Shown here: one piece after another, positions 6,732 to 13,389 of the stretch
Numbering within the stretch: position 1 is the stretch's first letter
Layout: each line of letters begins with the position of its first letter
Origin: Coriobacteriia bacterium
Lineage (GTDB): Bacteria > Actinomycetota > Coriobacteriia > Coriobacteriales > UBA8131
Length of the DNA: 18,565 nt
Reading direction: 5' to 3'
Assembly: GCA_009779015.1 (NCBI GenBank)
Contig: WRFC01000005.1
Coordinates: 1 to 18,565 of the forward strand
Program-made: the position numbers and the translations under genes
The notes under the pieces: model-generated
What the model saw: only the letters and a program-made list of their open reading frames with translations
The model's database searches: none
Told to the model about the DNA's origin: nothing

Positions 6732-7367
6732 ATGAAGCAGCCCGAGTACTTCCAAAGCACCAATACACCGCTTCGTGCGAACGCCTCAATCAACAGCCGT
6801 GGTACCAGCGCTTCGGCTTCTGCTGAGCGGCCTTTTACTCCACGCCAGGCTGGCCAGAACCGTGCGCAGGGTCAGCGGCCAAGTGCGATCGGCCAAGTGG
6901 CGCGTCTCGCACAGCAAGACAAAAGGGCTTTCGAGCCCAGTAAGCCGTCCCATGCCAAGGTCTCGGTTAGCAAGTGGGCAATCGTCTGCATAGTAGTCGG
7001 CGCCCTGCTGTTGGGCGGGCTAATCATCCGGCCATACTTCCAACAATATTGGTATGTGGTGCGTGACGGCCAATACCTCCAGGCCGTCCAGGCCGCTCAA
7101 GCCGACCATAGCGCCAAGGTCAGCAGTATCGTCCAGGCCATCCAAACGCCAATCGGCATCGAGGACCGGGCGCGTGCCGAATACGGCTGGGTGCTTCCGG
7201 GCGAGAAGGCTGTCAATGTGGTCGGTGCCACTGCAACAGGCGAGTCAGGCAGCCTGCCTGCCAATTTCAACGCCGCCGATGTCCCGTTGCCCGGCAACTG
7301 GCTAACTAACATAATCGATAAGCTTTTTGGCTATCAGATCGGCGCTTCCGGTATCTCGCTTTCTTGA
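6732..7367 (+). CDS. Septum formation initiator, DivIC/FtsB-like membrane protein
   Basis: A 211-aa single-pass membrane protein. Residues 1-77 are polar, Ser/Gln/Arg-rich and presumably cytoplasmic and disordered. One transmembrane helix follows (about 82-99, IVCIVVGALLLGGLI), then a short outer segment with helical character (about 101-140) and GIEDRARAEYGWVLPGEKAV (142-161). This last block matches the 'AR-E-G-V-PGE' signature that closes DivIC/FtsB proteins. FtsB with FtsL and FtsQ activates septal peptidoglycan synthesis. The start is ATG at 6732, downstream of a clear -10, with a weak AGAGA ribosome site. The family call rests on topology and this motif. The roughly 50-residue C-terminal tail and the usual coiled coil are less clear than in textbook FtsB. 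Confidence 0.72.
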   Translation: MKQPEYFQSTNTPLRANASINSRGTSASASAERPFTPRQAGQNRAQGQRPSAIGQVARLAQQDKRAFEPSKPSHAKVSVSKWAIVCIVVGALLLGGLIIRPYFQQYWYVVRDGQYLQAVQAAQADHSAKVSSIVQAIQTPIGIEDRARAEYGWVLPGEKAVNVVGATATGESGSLPANFNAADVPLPGNWLTNIIDKLFGYQIGASGISLS

Positions 7368-7459
7368 GGGGTTGACCCTAGGCAAGGCCGCAACTCAAGA
7401 GACAAATGGCTGCAGAAAAGATTACACCCAGCATAGTTTGGTATATTCGGGATATTCTT

Positions 7460-7544
7460 TGGTAGGGGCGCAGGGACTCGAACCCTGAATCCTTTCGGAG
7501 GTGGATTTTAAGTCCACTGCGTATGCCAATTCCGCCACGCCCCC
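7460..7544 (-). tRNA. tRNA-Leu (anticodon UAA), CCA encoded
   Basis: On the minus strand the acceptor 5' arm is 7538-7544 (GGGGGCG), pairing with 7464-7470 through a G1-U72 wobble as in other leucine tRNAs. Then come U8, a D-arm with GGAATTGGCA, an anticodon stem (GTGGA/TCCAC on the plus strand) and a CTTAAAA loop. The anticodon is UAA at 7510-7508. A long class II variable arm (TCCGAAAGGA), the T-arm CAGGG-TTCGAGT-CCCTG, discriminator A and genomic CCA at 7462-7460 complete it. It reads UUA and UUG leucine codons. All arms fold, so confidence is high. Confidence 0.96.
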
Positions 7545-7589
7545 AGCCAATTGCTGGTCGCATCAAGCGACAGTCCAAAGAACACAAGT

Positions 7590-7598
7590 ATCATAACA
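7590..7598 (-). promoter_or_regulatory. Probable tRNA-Leu promoter (extended -10)
   Basis: The minus strand reads TGTTATGAT, an extended -10 ending at plus position 7590. A start near 7583 would lie about 39 nt before the mature tRNA 5' end. The -35 region is poor. Confidence 0.45.
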
Positions 7599-7616
7599 GA
7601 GGTAGATGGCCAGCCA

Positions 7617-7639
7617 GGCCGAGTTCTCGGCCAATTTTT
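7617..7639 (+). terminator. Probable intrinsic terminator
   Basis: GGCCGA-GTTC-TCGGCC (7617-7632) forms a perfect six-pair stem with a four-base loop, followed by AATTTTT (7633-7639). In the plus direction this is a compact Rho-independent terminator. The only plus-strand gene upstream is the FtsB-like gene, ending at 7367, so its transcript may run antisense through tRNA-Leu to this point. Confidence 0.55.
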
Positions 7640-7796
7640 GGGTTTTCGACGATGCCCCCACCGCTGGTCTCAACAAGCAAAACTCTGCACCTACAACACA
7701 GTTTTTCAACAATCCGCAGAAGGTCAAAAAATCTCCAAAGGCGTAATAATCTCATAAAAGATTTATAAAACTCTGCGCAATGTCGGCTGATCGATT

Positions 7797-7805
7797 TGGT
7801 ATTAT
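7797..7805 (+). promoter_or_regulatory. Candidate atp operon promoter (extended -10)
   Basis: TGGTATTAT (7797-7805) is a TGn-extended -10 with no obvious -35. It is the last such element before the AtpI-like and atp genes. A start near 7812 would give a leader of about 57 or 105 nt, depending on which start codon of the first gene is used. Confidence 0.45.
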
Positions 7806-7868
7806 CTGAGAACCGTGAAAGACAAATCAGCCCAGTGGCGTGGTTGATACGGCTTATCTTCAGGCGAG

Positions 7869-8201
7869 ATGAAGGCTTTTTCAGTGTTCATCGATTTGCA
7901 GGATTGGGGAGTTGCTTTGGAGGTTTTAGCTGGAATTTTGGGCTGCCTAGCGGGCGTCATCGGCGCCCTCCCTTACATCCTCTTGGGGCAAGTCATCCGC
8001 CGCAGATTCATCGAACAAGGCCCAAAGGCCATGAAACTTATCCTTTTAATCCCATTCCTCTCAGTCGTCGTCTTGCTCGGCGCCTTCATCGTCTTCTGGA
8101 TGCTGGCTCCGGGGTTCTTGATGGTTTTTGCTGTTGCCGGGGTCATCGTCTTTATCGTTAGCACGGTAATGTTCACGATGCTGCGGCTGCGGCGGAATTG
8201 A
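7869..8201 (+). CDS. Small membrane protein upstream of atpB (AtpI-like position)
   Basis: A 110-aa hydrophobic protein with three predicted membrane helices: about 18-39 (VLAGILGCLAGVIGALPYILLG), 55-78 and 82-105, ending in a basic tail LRLRRN. Its place directly before atpB is that of AtpI/subunit I-like proteins, which assist assembly of the c-ring or ion uptake. I see no diagnostic AtpI motif, so the assignment rests on position and topology. The start is uncertain: ATG 7869 has its purine-rich AGGCGAG almost touching it, whereas TTG at 7917 has GGGGAG at ideal spacing and would give 94 aa. It shares strand and direction with the atp genes, with a 129-nt gap before atpB. Confidence 0.65.
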   Translation: MKAFSVFIDLQDWGVALEVLAGILGCLAGVIGALPYILLGQVIRRRFIEQGPKAMKLILLIPFLSVVVLLGAFIVFWMLAPGFLMVFAVAGVIVFIVSTVMFTMLRLRRN

Positions 8202-8330
8202 CGGGTGCGGAGTCTTGTCCTTTTAATGAGCTGAAAAGCAAGCGCGGCTCAGTTCGGTAGGCTCACGGTTGGCAAATAGGCTAACGGCCAAGCGTGGGCG
8301 GGGAAGAAAGCGAATGAAAAGGAGAAATGC

Positions 8331-9116
8331 GTGGATCCTTTTGCGCCTTTGAAGGGCGAGATAACTGATCTGATCAGCAAGGTATCGAGCGGGCCGTTGA
8401 TCGGGCCGATTACGACCTTCACGCCGTATATCGTCCTCATGCTGATCTTGGCGGTCGTCATCGTCTTCACGGCTCGGCGCCAGTTGGCGCTCGTTCCCAA
8501 GAACCGCTATGTCGGTATCGTCGAGTTCTTTGTCCACTTCACACAAAACGAGATCGGCTACGGCGTCCTCGGCCCGGCTGCTCAAAAGCATATGCCCTAT
8601 CTGCTCACACTTTTCCTTTTTATTCTTTTATCCAACCTCGTGGGCACCATACCCGGGCTCAAACCGGCCACCGGCACTATCGGCACGACCTTGGTGCTGG
8701 CCGCCATCTCCTTCATCTATTTCACAGTTTATGGTATCAAAGAACGCGGCGGCCTCCATTACCTGCTCTCTTTTGCGCCAAGCGGCCTTAAGCCGCTGCC
8801 ATTAGCGGCTTTTATCTGGTTCTTGGAGTTCTTCTCGATGATCTTGCGTCTGCTCACACTGTCCGTCCGTCTTTTTGCCAATATGTTCGCCGGCCATCTC
8901 TTGCTCGGAGTCCTGGCCCTATTGACCACAGCGTTCATAACCCCACTGATTACCACATTCAGTGCTGCTGCCGTCCCCGTTGGGCTGGCAAGCATAATCT
9001 GGATGGTATTGCTGGTGGTCCTCTATGCCCTCGAACTATTCGTTGCCCTGGTTCAGGCCTTTGTTTTTACGCTCTTATCCAGCGTATATGTCTTCCTGGC
9101 GACCGAAGAGCACTGA
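8331..9116 (+). CDS. atpB: F1Fo ATP synthase subunit a
   Basis: The membrane stator subunit that forms the two proton half-channels beside the c-ring. It is 261 aa with several hydrophobic helices. The essential Arg is Arg180 in LLTLSVRLFANMFAGHLLL, with Glu166 (LEFFS) one helix turn region earlier. The last helices carry ALELFVALVQAFVFTLLSSVY (about 233-253), with the conserved Glu and Gln of the final helix. The start is GTG at 8331, supported by AAAAGGAG six nt upstream. An ATG at 8327 is in another frame. It opens the atp structural genes and is followed by an unusually long 209-nt gap before atpE. Confidence 0.96.
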   Translation: MDPFAPLKGEITDLISKVSSGPLIGPITTFTPYIVLMLILAVVIVFTARRQLALVPKNRYVGIVEFFVHFTQNEIGYGVLGPAAQKHMPYLLTLFLFILLSNLVGTIPGLKPATGTIGTTLVLAAISFIYFTVYGIKERGGLHYLLSFAPSGLKPLPLAAFIWFLEFFSMILRLLTLSVRLFANMFAGHLLLGVLALLTTAFITPLITTFSAAAVPVGLASIIWMVLLVVLYALELFVALVQAFVFTLLSSVYVFLATEEH

Positions 9117-9325
9117 TCGGGCAAGTGGTTTCAGGACTTGGGGCAACAAAGCACAGCATTGTCCAGATAGATTTGGGCTCTCTCATATATAAAGAGGCAT
9201 GTCGGGGTTGGGAATGATTAAAAGTTGGTGTTCGGTGCGGTTCGAAGACATATTGCGAAGAAGTGCTCGCGATATGTAAGAAGGTGTCAGGGCAACAGAG
9301 CCTTGGCTCGAAGTAAGGAGGAATT
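9117..9325 (+). promoter_or_regulatory. atpB-atpE intergenic region with 11-bp hairpin
   Basis: A 209-nt gap in an otherwise tight operon. Bases 9248-9258 and 9267-9277 form an 11-pair stem (one G-U) around an 8-nt loop. A second small dyad, GAGC-CTTG-GCTC, lies at 9298-9309. TAAGGAGG at 9314-9321 is then the ribosome site for atpE. Possible roles are RNA processing or stability control to raise c-subunit output, or an internal promoter. TATATA-like bases occur near 9186-9192 but without a clear -35. Confidence 0.5.
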
Positions 9326-9568
9326 GTGGATCTCTCTAGTATGGTCATGCATCTTTCTGGTCTTGGTCTCGGGGCTATCGGGTTTGGCTTGGCGGCCATC
9401 GGTGGTGGTATCGGTGTCGGTCTTGCCGGCCATGGCGCAATGGGCGCTGTAGCCCGCCAGCCTGAGCTGTACGGCCGTATCTTCACGCTCTTTATCATGT
9501 CAGCAGCTATGTCCGAAGCTCTGGCCTTGCTCGGGTTCGTTCTTGCATTTATCGCAATGGCCGTCTAA
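9326..9568 (+). CDS. atpE: F1Fo ATP synthase subunit c (proteolipid)
   Basis: An 80-aa hairpin membrane protein that oligomerises into the rotating c-ring. Helix 1 (about 10-38) is Gly-rich (AIGGGIGVGLAGHGAMGAV). The polar loop RQPE (44-47) contacts gamma and epsilon. Helix 2 (about 50-78) has the ion-carrying Glu64 in MSAAMSEALALLGFV. The residue after Glu is Ala, and helix 1 lacks the Gln seen in Na+-binding c-subunits, so proton coupling is expected. GTG start with an almost perfect Shine-Dalgarno site four nt upstream, the strongest in the operon, consistent with the higher copy number of c. Confidence 0.96.
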   Translation: MDLSSMVMHLSGLGLGAIGFGLAAIGGGIGVGLAGHGAMGAVARQPELYGRIFTLFIMSAAMSEALALLGFVLAFIAMAV

Positions 9569-9615
9569 GCATGCCTGTCGCTACAGGTCTGTTCTGGCCA
9601 ACTGGAGGTGAATAA

Positions 9616-10230
9616 GTGAGAACAATAATAAAAAGATCGGCGGTCGCCTGCCTCTTCTCAATCGTCGCTGTCTTCAGCTTTCCGACAATGGCGTTTGCAG
9701 AATCGGGGTCATCTGGTGGCGCGTCTGGGCTGAGCCTGCTCTTCCCGACCTTGGGCGAGTGGATACCGATGCTCATCGGCTTCATCGTCCTCTGGATCAT
9801 CCTGGCCAAATTCGGTTGGCCGATGTTCATCGGGATGATCGACAAGCGCAAGCAGACGATCAAAGACTCGCTCGAAAAGGCTGAGAACGCGCGCATCGAG
9901 AACCAGCGCATCCTGGACGAGCAAAAGGCCAACCTCGATGAGGCCAGGCAGCAAGGCGCCCAGATCGTCGCTGATGCCAAAAAGGCCGCCGAGATGGCCC
10001 GTGCCGATATCGAGGCCAAAGCGGCCGAAGAGGCCGAGAGTATGCTCAATCGGGCTCGCCTGACTATTGAGACCGAGAAGCGCGCGGCCATTGCCGAATT
10101 GCAGGCAACCGTTGCCGACCTCTCGATATCAGTGGTCGACCGGGTGATCGGAGAGAACCTCACCGATGCCGATCATCGGGCCATCATCGAGCGCTACGTG
10201 GCCGAGGCGGGGAGCTTCAATGACAACTAG
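9616..10230 (+). CDS. atpF: F1Fo ATP synthase subunit b
   Basis: The peripheral stalk subunit linking Fo to F1. It is 204 aa, longer than the roughly 156-170 of E. coli-type b because of an N-terminal stretch that looks like a signal peptide: basic MRTIIKR, a hydrophobic core, then AFA-E around residue 28. A membrane anchor follows (about 49-65, WIPMLIGFIVLWIILAKFG). The rest is a long charged helix (about 75-185), the right-handed coiled coil that dimerises and meets delta. GTG start with GGAGGTGA five nt upstream. The 3' end overlaps atpH by 11 nt. Confidence 0.94.
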   Translation: MRTIIKRSAVACLFSIVAVFSFPTMAFAESGSSGGASGLSLLFPTLGEWIPMLIGFIVLWIILAKFGWPMFIGMIDKRKQTIKDSLEKAENARIENQRILDEQKANLDEARQQGAQIVADAKKAAEMARADIEAKAAEEAESMLNRARLTIETEKRAAIAELQATVADLSISVVDRVIGENLTDADHRAIIERYVAEAGSFNDN

Positions 10231-10816
10231 TCCTGCAAGCACAGTCGTCGAGGTCTATGCGCGGTCGCTGGTCTTCACTGACCAGGACGCGGCCGACAAC
10301 GGCCAGGCCGGGGCTGTCGATCCTCTGGCGGTGCTCGAGCTCAGTCGCCAAGTCAGCGAGGTCGTCCAATCGGTGACGGGCTCCTCCGAGCTGCGTGCCA
10401 CCTTGGCCGATAAGAGCCTCGGGCTCGGTATTCGCGTAGGTGTCGTGGACGAGCTCTTCAAGGGGTCGGACGAACGCCTGCTCGCAATGCTCCACCTGAT
10501 GATCGAGCGCTTTGAGCTCAAGCTCCTGGCACGCGTCGAAAGCCGTTTCATCGATCTTCTAGAGGAGCATTACAAGATCACCCTCTTTGACGTGACGACA
10601 GCAATCGGGCTCGACGACGCCTTGCGAAAAAGCATCAAAGACAAGTATTCTGCCCAGTTCGGCACCCAGATACTTCTGCGCGAGACAGTAGACCCGCGGA
10701 TCAAGGGCGGAATCATCATGCAAGCAAAAGGAAAACGTATCGATGCCAGCCTGGTGTCGCAGCTGGCTCAAACCCGACACGTTTTAGCCAGTAGAACAAG
10801 CGGAGGTAGAAACTAA
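10220..10816 (+). CDS. atpH: F1Fo ATP synthase subunit delta
   Basis: A 198-aa peripheral subunit (OSCP equivalent) that ties the b stalk to the top of F1. The N-terminal helical part contains VVEVYARSLVF, the C-terminal domain is about residues 120-190, and the family end motif shows as DPRIKGGIIMQAKGKRIDASL near 155-175. The ATG at 10220 was chosen over an upstream in-frame ATG at 10166 because GGGGAG stands five nt before it and it begins with the expected helix. The stop shares one base with the atpA start (TAATG). Confidence 0.93.
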   Translation: MTTSPASTVVEVYARSLVFTDQDAADNGQAGAVDPLAVLELSRQVSEVVQSVTGSSELRATLADKSLGLGIRVGVVDELFKGSDERLLAMLHLMIERFELKLLARVESRFIDLLEEHYKITLFDVTTAIGLDDALRKSIKDKYSAQFGTQILLRETVDPRIKGGIIMQAKGKRIDASLVSQLAQTRHVLASRTSGGRN

Positions 10817-12384
10817 TGGCGGAAATCACCGCAAGCGCGATTGACGCCGCGCTGCGACAGCAACTAGAGTCTGTCGAAATGAAGGTCGAATCACGTGAGG
10901 TCGGCAGTGTCATCCAAATCGGTGACGGAATCGCCTTGGTTGCGGGCTTACGCGATGCGATGGCCGGCGAGCTCCTCGAGTTTGTCAGCGAAGAGGGCAA
11001 GGTCATCTATGGCCTCGCACAAAACCTCGATGCCGAGGAAGTCGGCGCTGTTTTGCTCGGCGAAGTCACTTCGATCAAAGAAAACGACGCAGTCCGCACA
11101 ACTGGGCGGGTTGTCGAGATCCCTTCCGGAGAAGGCTTTCTGGGGCGCGTCGTCAACCCCCTGGGCGAGCCAATCGATGGCAATGGCCCAATCCAGTCAG
11201 ACGGCTTCCGTCCACTCGAGTTCCGGGCGCCGGGCGTTGTTGAGCGCCAGGGTGTCCAACAGCCGATGCAGACCGGTATCCTGGCCATCGATTCGATGAT
11301 CCCGATCGGCCGTGGGCAGCGCGAGCTGATCATCGGCGATCGGCAGACCGGCAAGACAGCGATCGCCGTAGACACGATCATCAACTCCAAAGGCAAAGAC
11401 CTGATCTGCATCTATGTGGCAATCGGCCAAAAAGCCTCGACCGTGGCCACAGTGGTCGAGACCCTTGAGCGTTACGGTGCCATGGAGTATACGATCATCG
11501 TCTCGGCCACCGCCTCAGACAGCGCCCCCTTGCAATACATCGCCCCCATGGCCGGCGCGGCTATCGGCGAGTATTTTATCTACAACGGCAAGGACGGCCA
11601 GCCAGCCAGCGCTGACAACCCTGGCCGCGACGTCCTCTGCATCTATGACGACCTTTCCAAGCAGGCTGTGGCCTATCGCCAGATGTCTTTGACACTGCGT
11701 CGTCCTCCGGGACGCGAGGCCTACCCAGGCGATGTCTTCTACCTGCACTCCCGCCTGCTCGAGCGGGCGGTCAAGCTCTCCGATAAGAACGGCGCTGGCT
11801 CACTGACAGCTTTGCCCGTCATCGAGACCCAGGCAGGCGATGTCTCGGCCTACATCCCCACAAACGTGATCTCGATCACCGATGGCCAGATATTCCTGCA
11901 GTCCGACCTTTTCTTCCAAGGCCAACGGCCGGCCGTCAATGTCGGTATCTCGGTCTCCCGCGTCGGCGGTGACGCGCAGACCAAGGCCATGAAGCAGGTC
12001 GCCGGGTCACTGCGCCTCGACCTGGCAGCCTATCGTGAGCTGGCCGCTTTCTCGCAGTTCGGCTCCGACCTCGACAAGGCCACGCAAGACCAGCTGGGCA
12101 GAGGTGCACGCATGACAGAGCTGCTCAAACAAGGGCGCTATGTGCCAATGCCCTTTGAAGAGCAGGTCATCGCGATCTTTGCCGGTAACGAGGGCTTCCT
12201 CGATGATGTCCCGATCAGCTCTGTCCTGCGTTTCCGAAACGAGCTGCTGCAATACATCCGGGCGGTGCGGCCAGAGATCGCTGAGACCATCCGGAACGAG
12301 AAAAAGCTCTCCGATGAGACGATCGAGACCTTGAAGGCCGCTATCGCTGACTTCAAGCCCCAGATCTCAACGGACCAAGATTAA
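10816..12384 (+). CDS. atpA: F1Fo ATP synthase subunit alpha
   Basis: The 522-aa non-catalytic nucleotide-binding subunit of the F1 hexamer. It has an N-terminal beta-barrel (about 25-95) and Walker A GDRQTGKT (174-181), with the Gln typical of alpha. Further on are IYVAIGQKAS, the LRRPPGREAYPGDVFYLHSRLLER block and SVSRVGGDAQTKAMKQVAG, which includes the arginine-finger region. A C-terminal helical bundle closes it. Length and motifs are normal. GGAGGT eight nt upstream supports the ATG, which overlaps the atpH stop by one base. Confidence 0.98.
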   Translation: MAEITASAIDAALRQQLESVEMKVESREVGSVIQIGDGIALVAGLRDAMAGELLEFVSEEGKVIYGLAQNLDAEEVGAVLLGEVTSIKENDAVRTTGRVVEIPSGEGFLGRVVNPLGEPIDGNGPIQSDGFRPLEFRAPGVVERQGVQQPMQTGILAIDSMIPIGRGQRELIIGDRQTGKTAIAVDTIINSKGKDLICIYVAIGQKASTVATVVETLERYGAMEYTIIVSATASDSAPLQYIAPMAGAAIGEYFIYNGKDGQPASADNPGRDVLCIYDDLSKQAVAYRQMSLTLRRPPGREAYPGDVFYLHSRLLERAVKLSDKNGAGSLTALPVIETQAGDVSAYIPTNVISITDGQIFLQSDLFFQGQRPAVNVGISVSRVGGDAQTKAMKQVAGSLRLDLAAYRELAAFSQFGSDLDKATQDQLGRGARMTELLKQGRYVPMPFEEQVIAIFAGNEGFLDDVPISSVLRFRNELLQYIRAVRPEIAETIRNEKKLSDETIETLKAAIADFKPQISTDQD

Positions 12385-12396
12385 GAGGTAGACACT

Positions 12397-13389
12397 GTGC
12401 CGAATCTGCGCGACATACAGAAACGGATAAACTCGGTCACCTCGATCAAGCAGATCACGCGCACCATGGAGATGGTGGCTACCGCCAAGATCAAGCGGGC
12501 AACAGACCGCATCGTGGCAGCCACGCCTTATGCTACAGCCATGGTAGACGTCCTGCGTAACGTCTCGCGACGGACGACACATTCCTCGAGCCCGCTCTTG
12601 AGCGATCATGACGAGATCAAGAAGATAGCCGTTATCGTCGTCGTCTCCGATCGTGGCCTCGCCGGCGGGTTCAATGCAAACGTGCTGCGTGCGACCGACC
12701 GCTTTATCCGTGAGAGAAAGTCTGAGGGGGTGGAGTGCGAGCTCGTGACTTGCGGCAAGAAGGCCACGGCTTTTTTCAATTACCGAAAGCTACCTGTCGC
12801 GTTGGCATTGCGTGACCGCTCTGCCGACCCGATGCTTGAAGATGCCCGTCGGATCTCCACCTATGTGATTGAGAGCTACACCGAAGGGAAAGTCGACCAA
12901 GTCGTGATCTTCTATAACCATGCACGTAACGTTGCCGATCAGGTCCTGACATTAGAGCAGGTACTGCCAATCACCCAGATTGACGACTACCGCCCCAGCC
13001 GGGGCACCGAAGACACCGTCTATCATGATGAGAGCGCCAAAGCTGCGGCGGCGGGTGCGCAAGAGAAGATGGCTGAGGCCATAGCTGCAGGCGAGTCGCT
13101 TGTTGATGAAGATACAGATGACTGTAACCCCTTTGAGTACGAGCCTTATGCCGAGGCTGTCCTGACATCCCTCCTGCCGGCTTACATCGAGACGCGCATC
13201 TTCCACGCACTGCTCGATTCTGCAGCCGGTGAGCAGGGCGCCCGTCGTAAGGCTATGAAATCGGCCACCGACAATGCTACTGATATGATCTCGATCTTGA
13301 CGCGTATCTATAACCGTGCCCGCCAAGGTGCCATCACAACAGAGATTACCGAGATTGTTGGCGGCGCTGCCGCTTTGGAGGAAGACTGA
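12397..13389 (+). CDS. atpG: F1Fo ATP synthase subunit gamma with internal insertion
   Basis: The central rotor shaft of F1. The N-terminal helix (MPNLRDIQKRINSVTSIKQITRTMEMVA start) and the C-terminal helix (LTRIYNRARQGAITTEITEIVGGAAAL) form the coiled coil inside the alpha-beta hexamer. The core includes VVVSDRGLAGGFN (81-93). At 330 aa it is about 40 residues longer than common gamma subunits. The excess lies between LPI (190-192) and FEYEPYAEAVL (246-256) and is Ala-rich then acidic (DEDTDD). GTG start with AAGAGGT seven nt upstream; 12 nt after atpA; TGATG overlap with atpD. Confidence 0.96.
   Translation: MPNLRDIQKRINSVTSIKQITRTMEMVATAKIKRATDRIVAATPYATAMVDVLRNVSRRTTHSSSPLLSDHDEIKKIAVIVVVSDRGLAGGFNANVLRATDRFIRERKSEGVECELVTCGKKATAFFNYRKLPVALALRDRSADPMLEDARRISTYVIESYTEGKVDQVVIFYNHARNVADQVLTLEQVLPITQIDDYRPSRGTEDTVYHDESAKAAAAGAQEKMAEAIAAGESLVDEDTDDCNPFEYEPYAEAVLTSLLPAYIETRIFHALLDSAAGEQGARRKAMKSATDNATDMISILTRIYNRARQGAITTEITEIVGGAAALEED

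Larger units (their letters stand above)
7545..7868. other. Gene-free A+T-rich spacer between tRNA-Leu and the atp cluster
   Basis: About 324 nt with no plausible gene; short open frames here lack ribosome sites and family features. It holds the tRNA promoter (minus), the hairpin plus T-run at 7617-7639, an A/T-rich stretch around 7726-7770, and the extended -10 of the atp cluster near 7797-7805. Confidence 0.6.

Noticed and set aside
7460..7544. Integrated element at the tRNA-Leu gene
   Set aside because: There is no integrase gene, no long duplicate of the tRNA end and no cargo genes on either side.
9326..9568. Sodium-type c-subunit
   Set aside because: Ala follows the ion-carrying Glu64 and helix 1 has no Gln ligand, so the Na+ signature is missing.
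9549..10163. 204-codon open frame on the minus strand opposite atpF
   Set aside because: Repetitive Ser/Ala/Arg composition and complete overlap with atpF mark it as a shadow.
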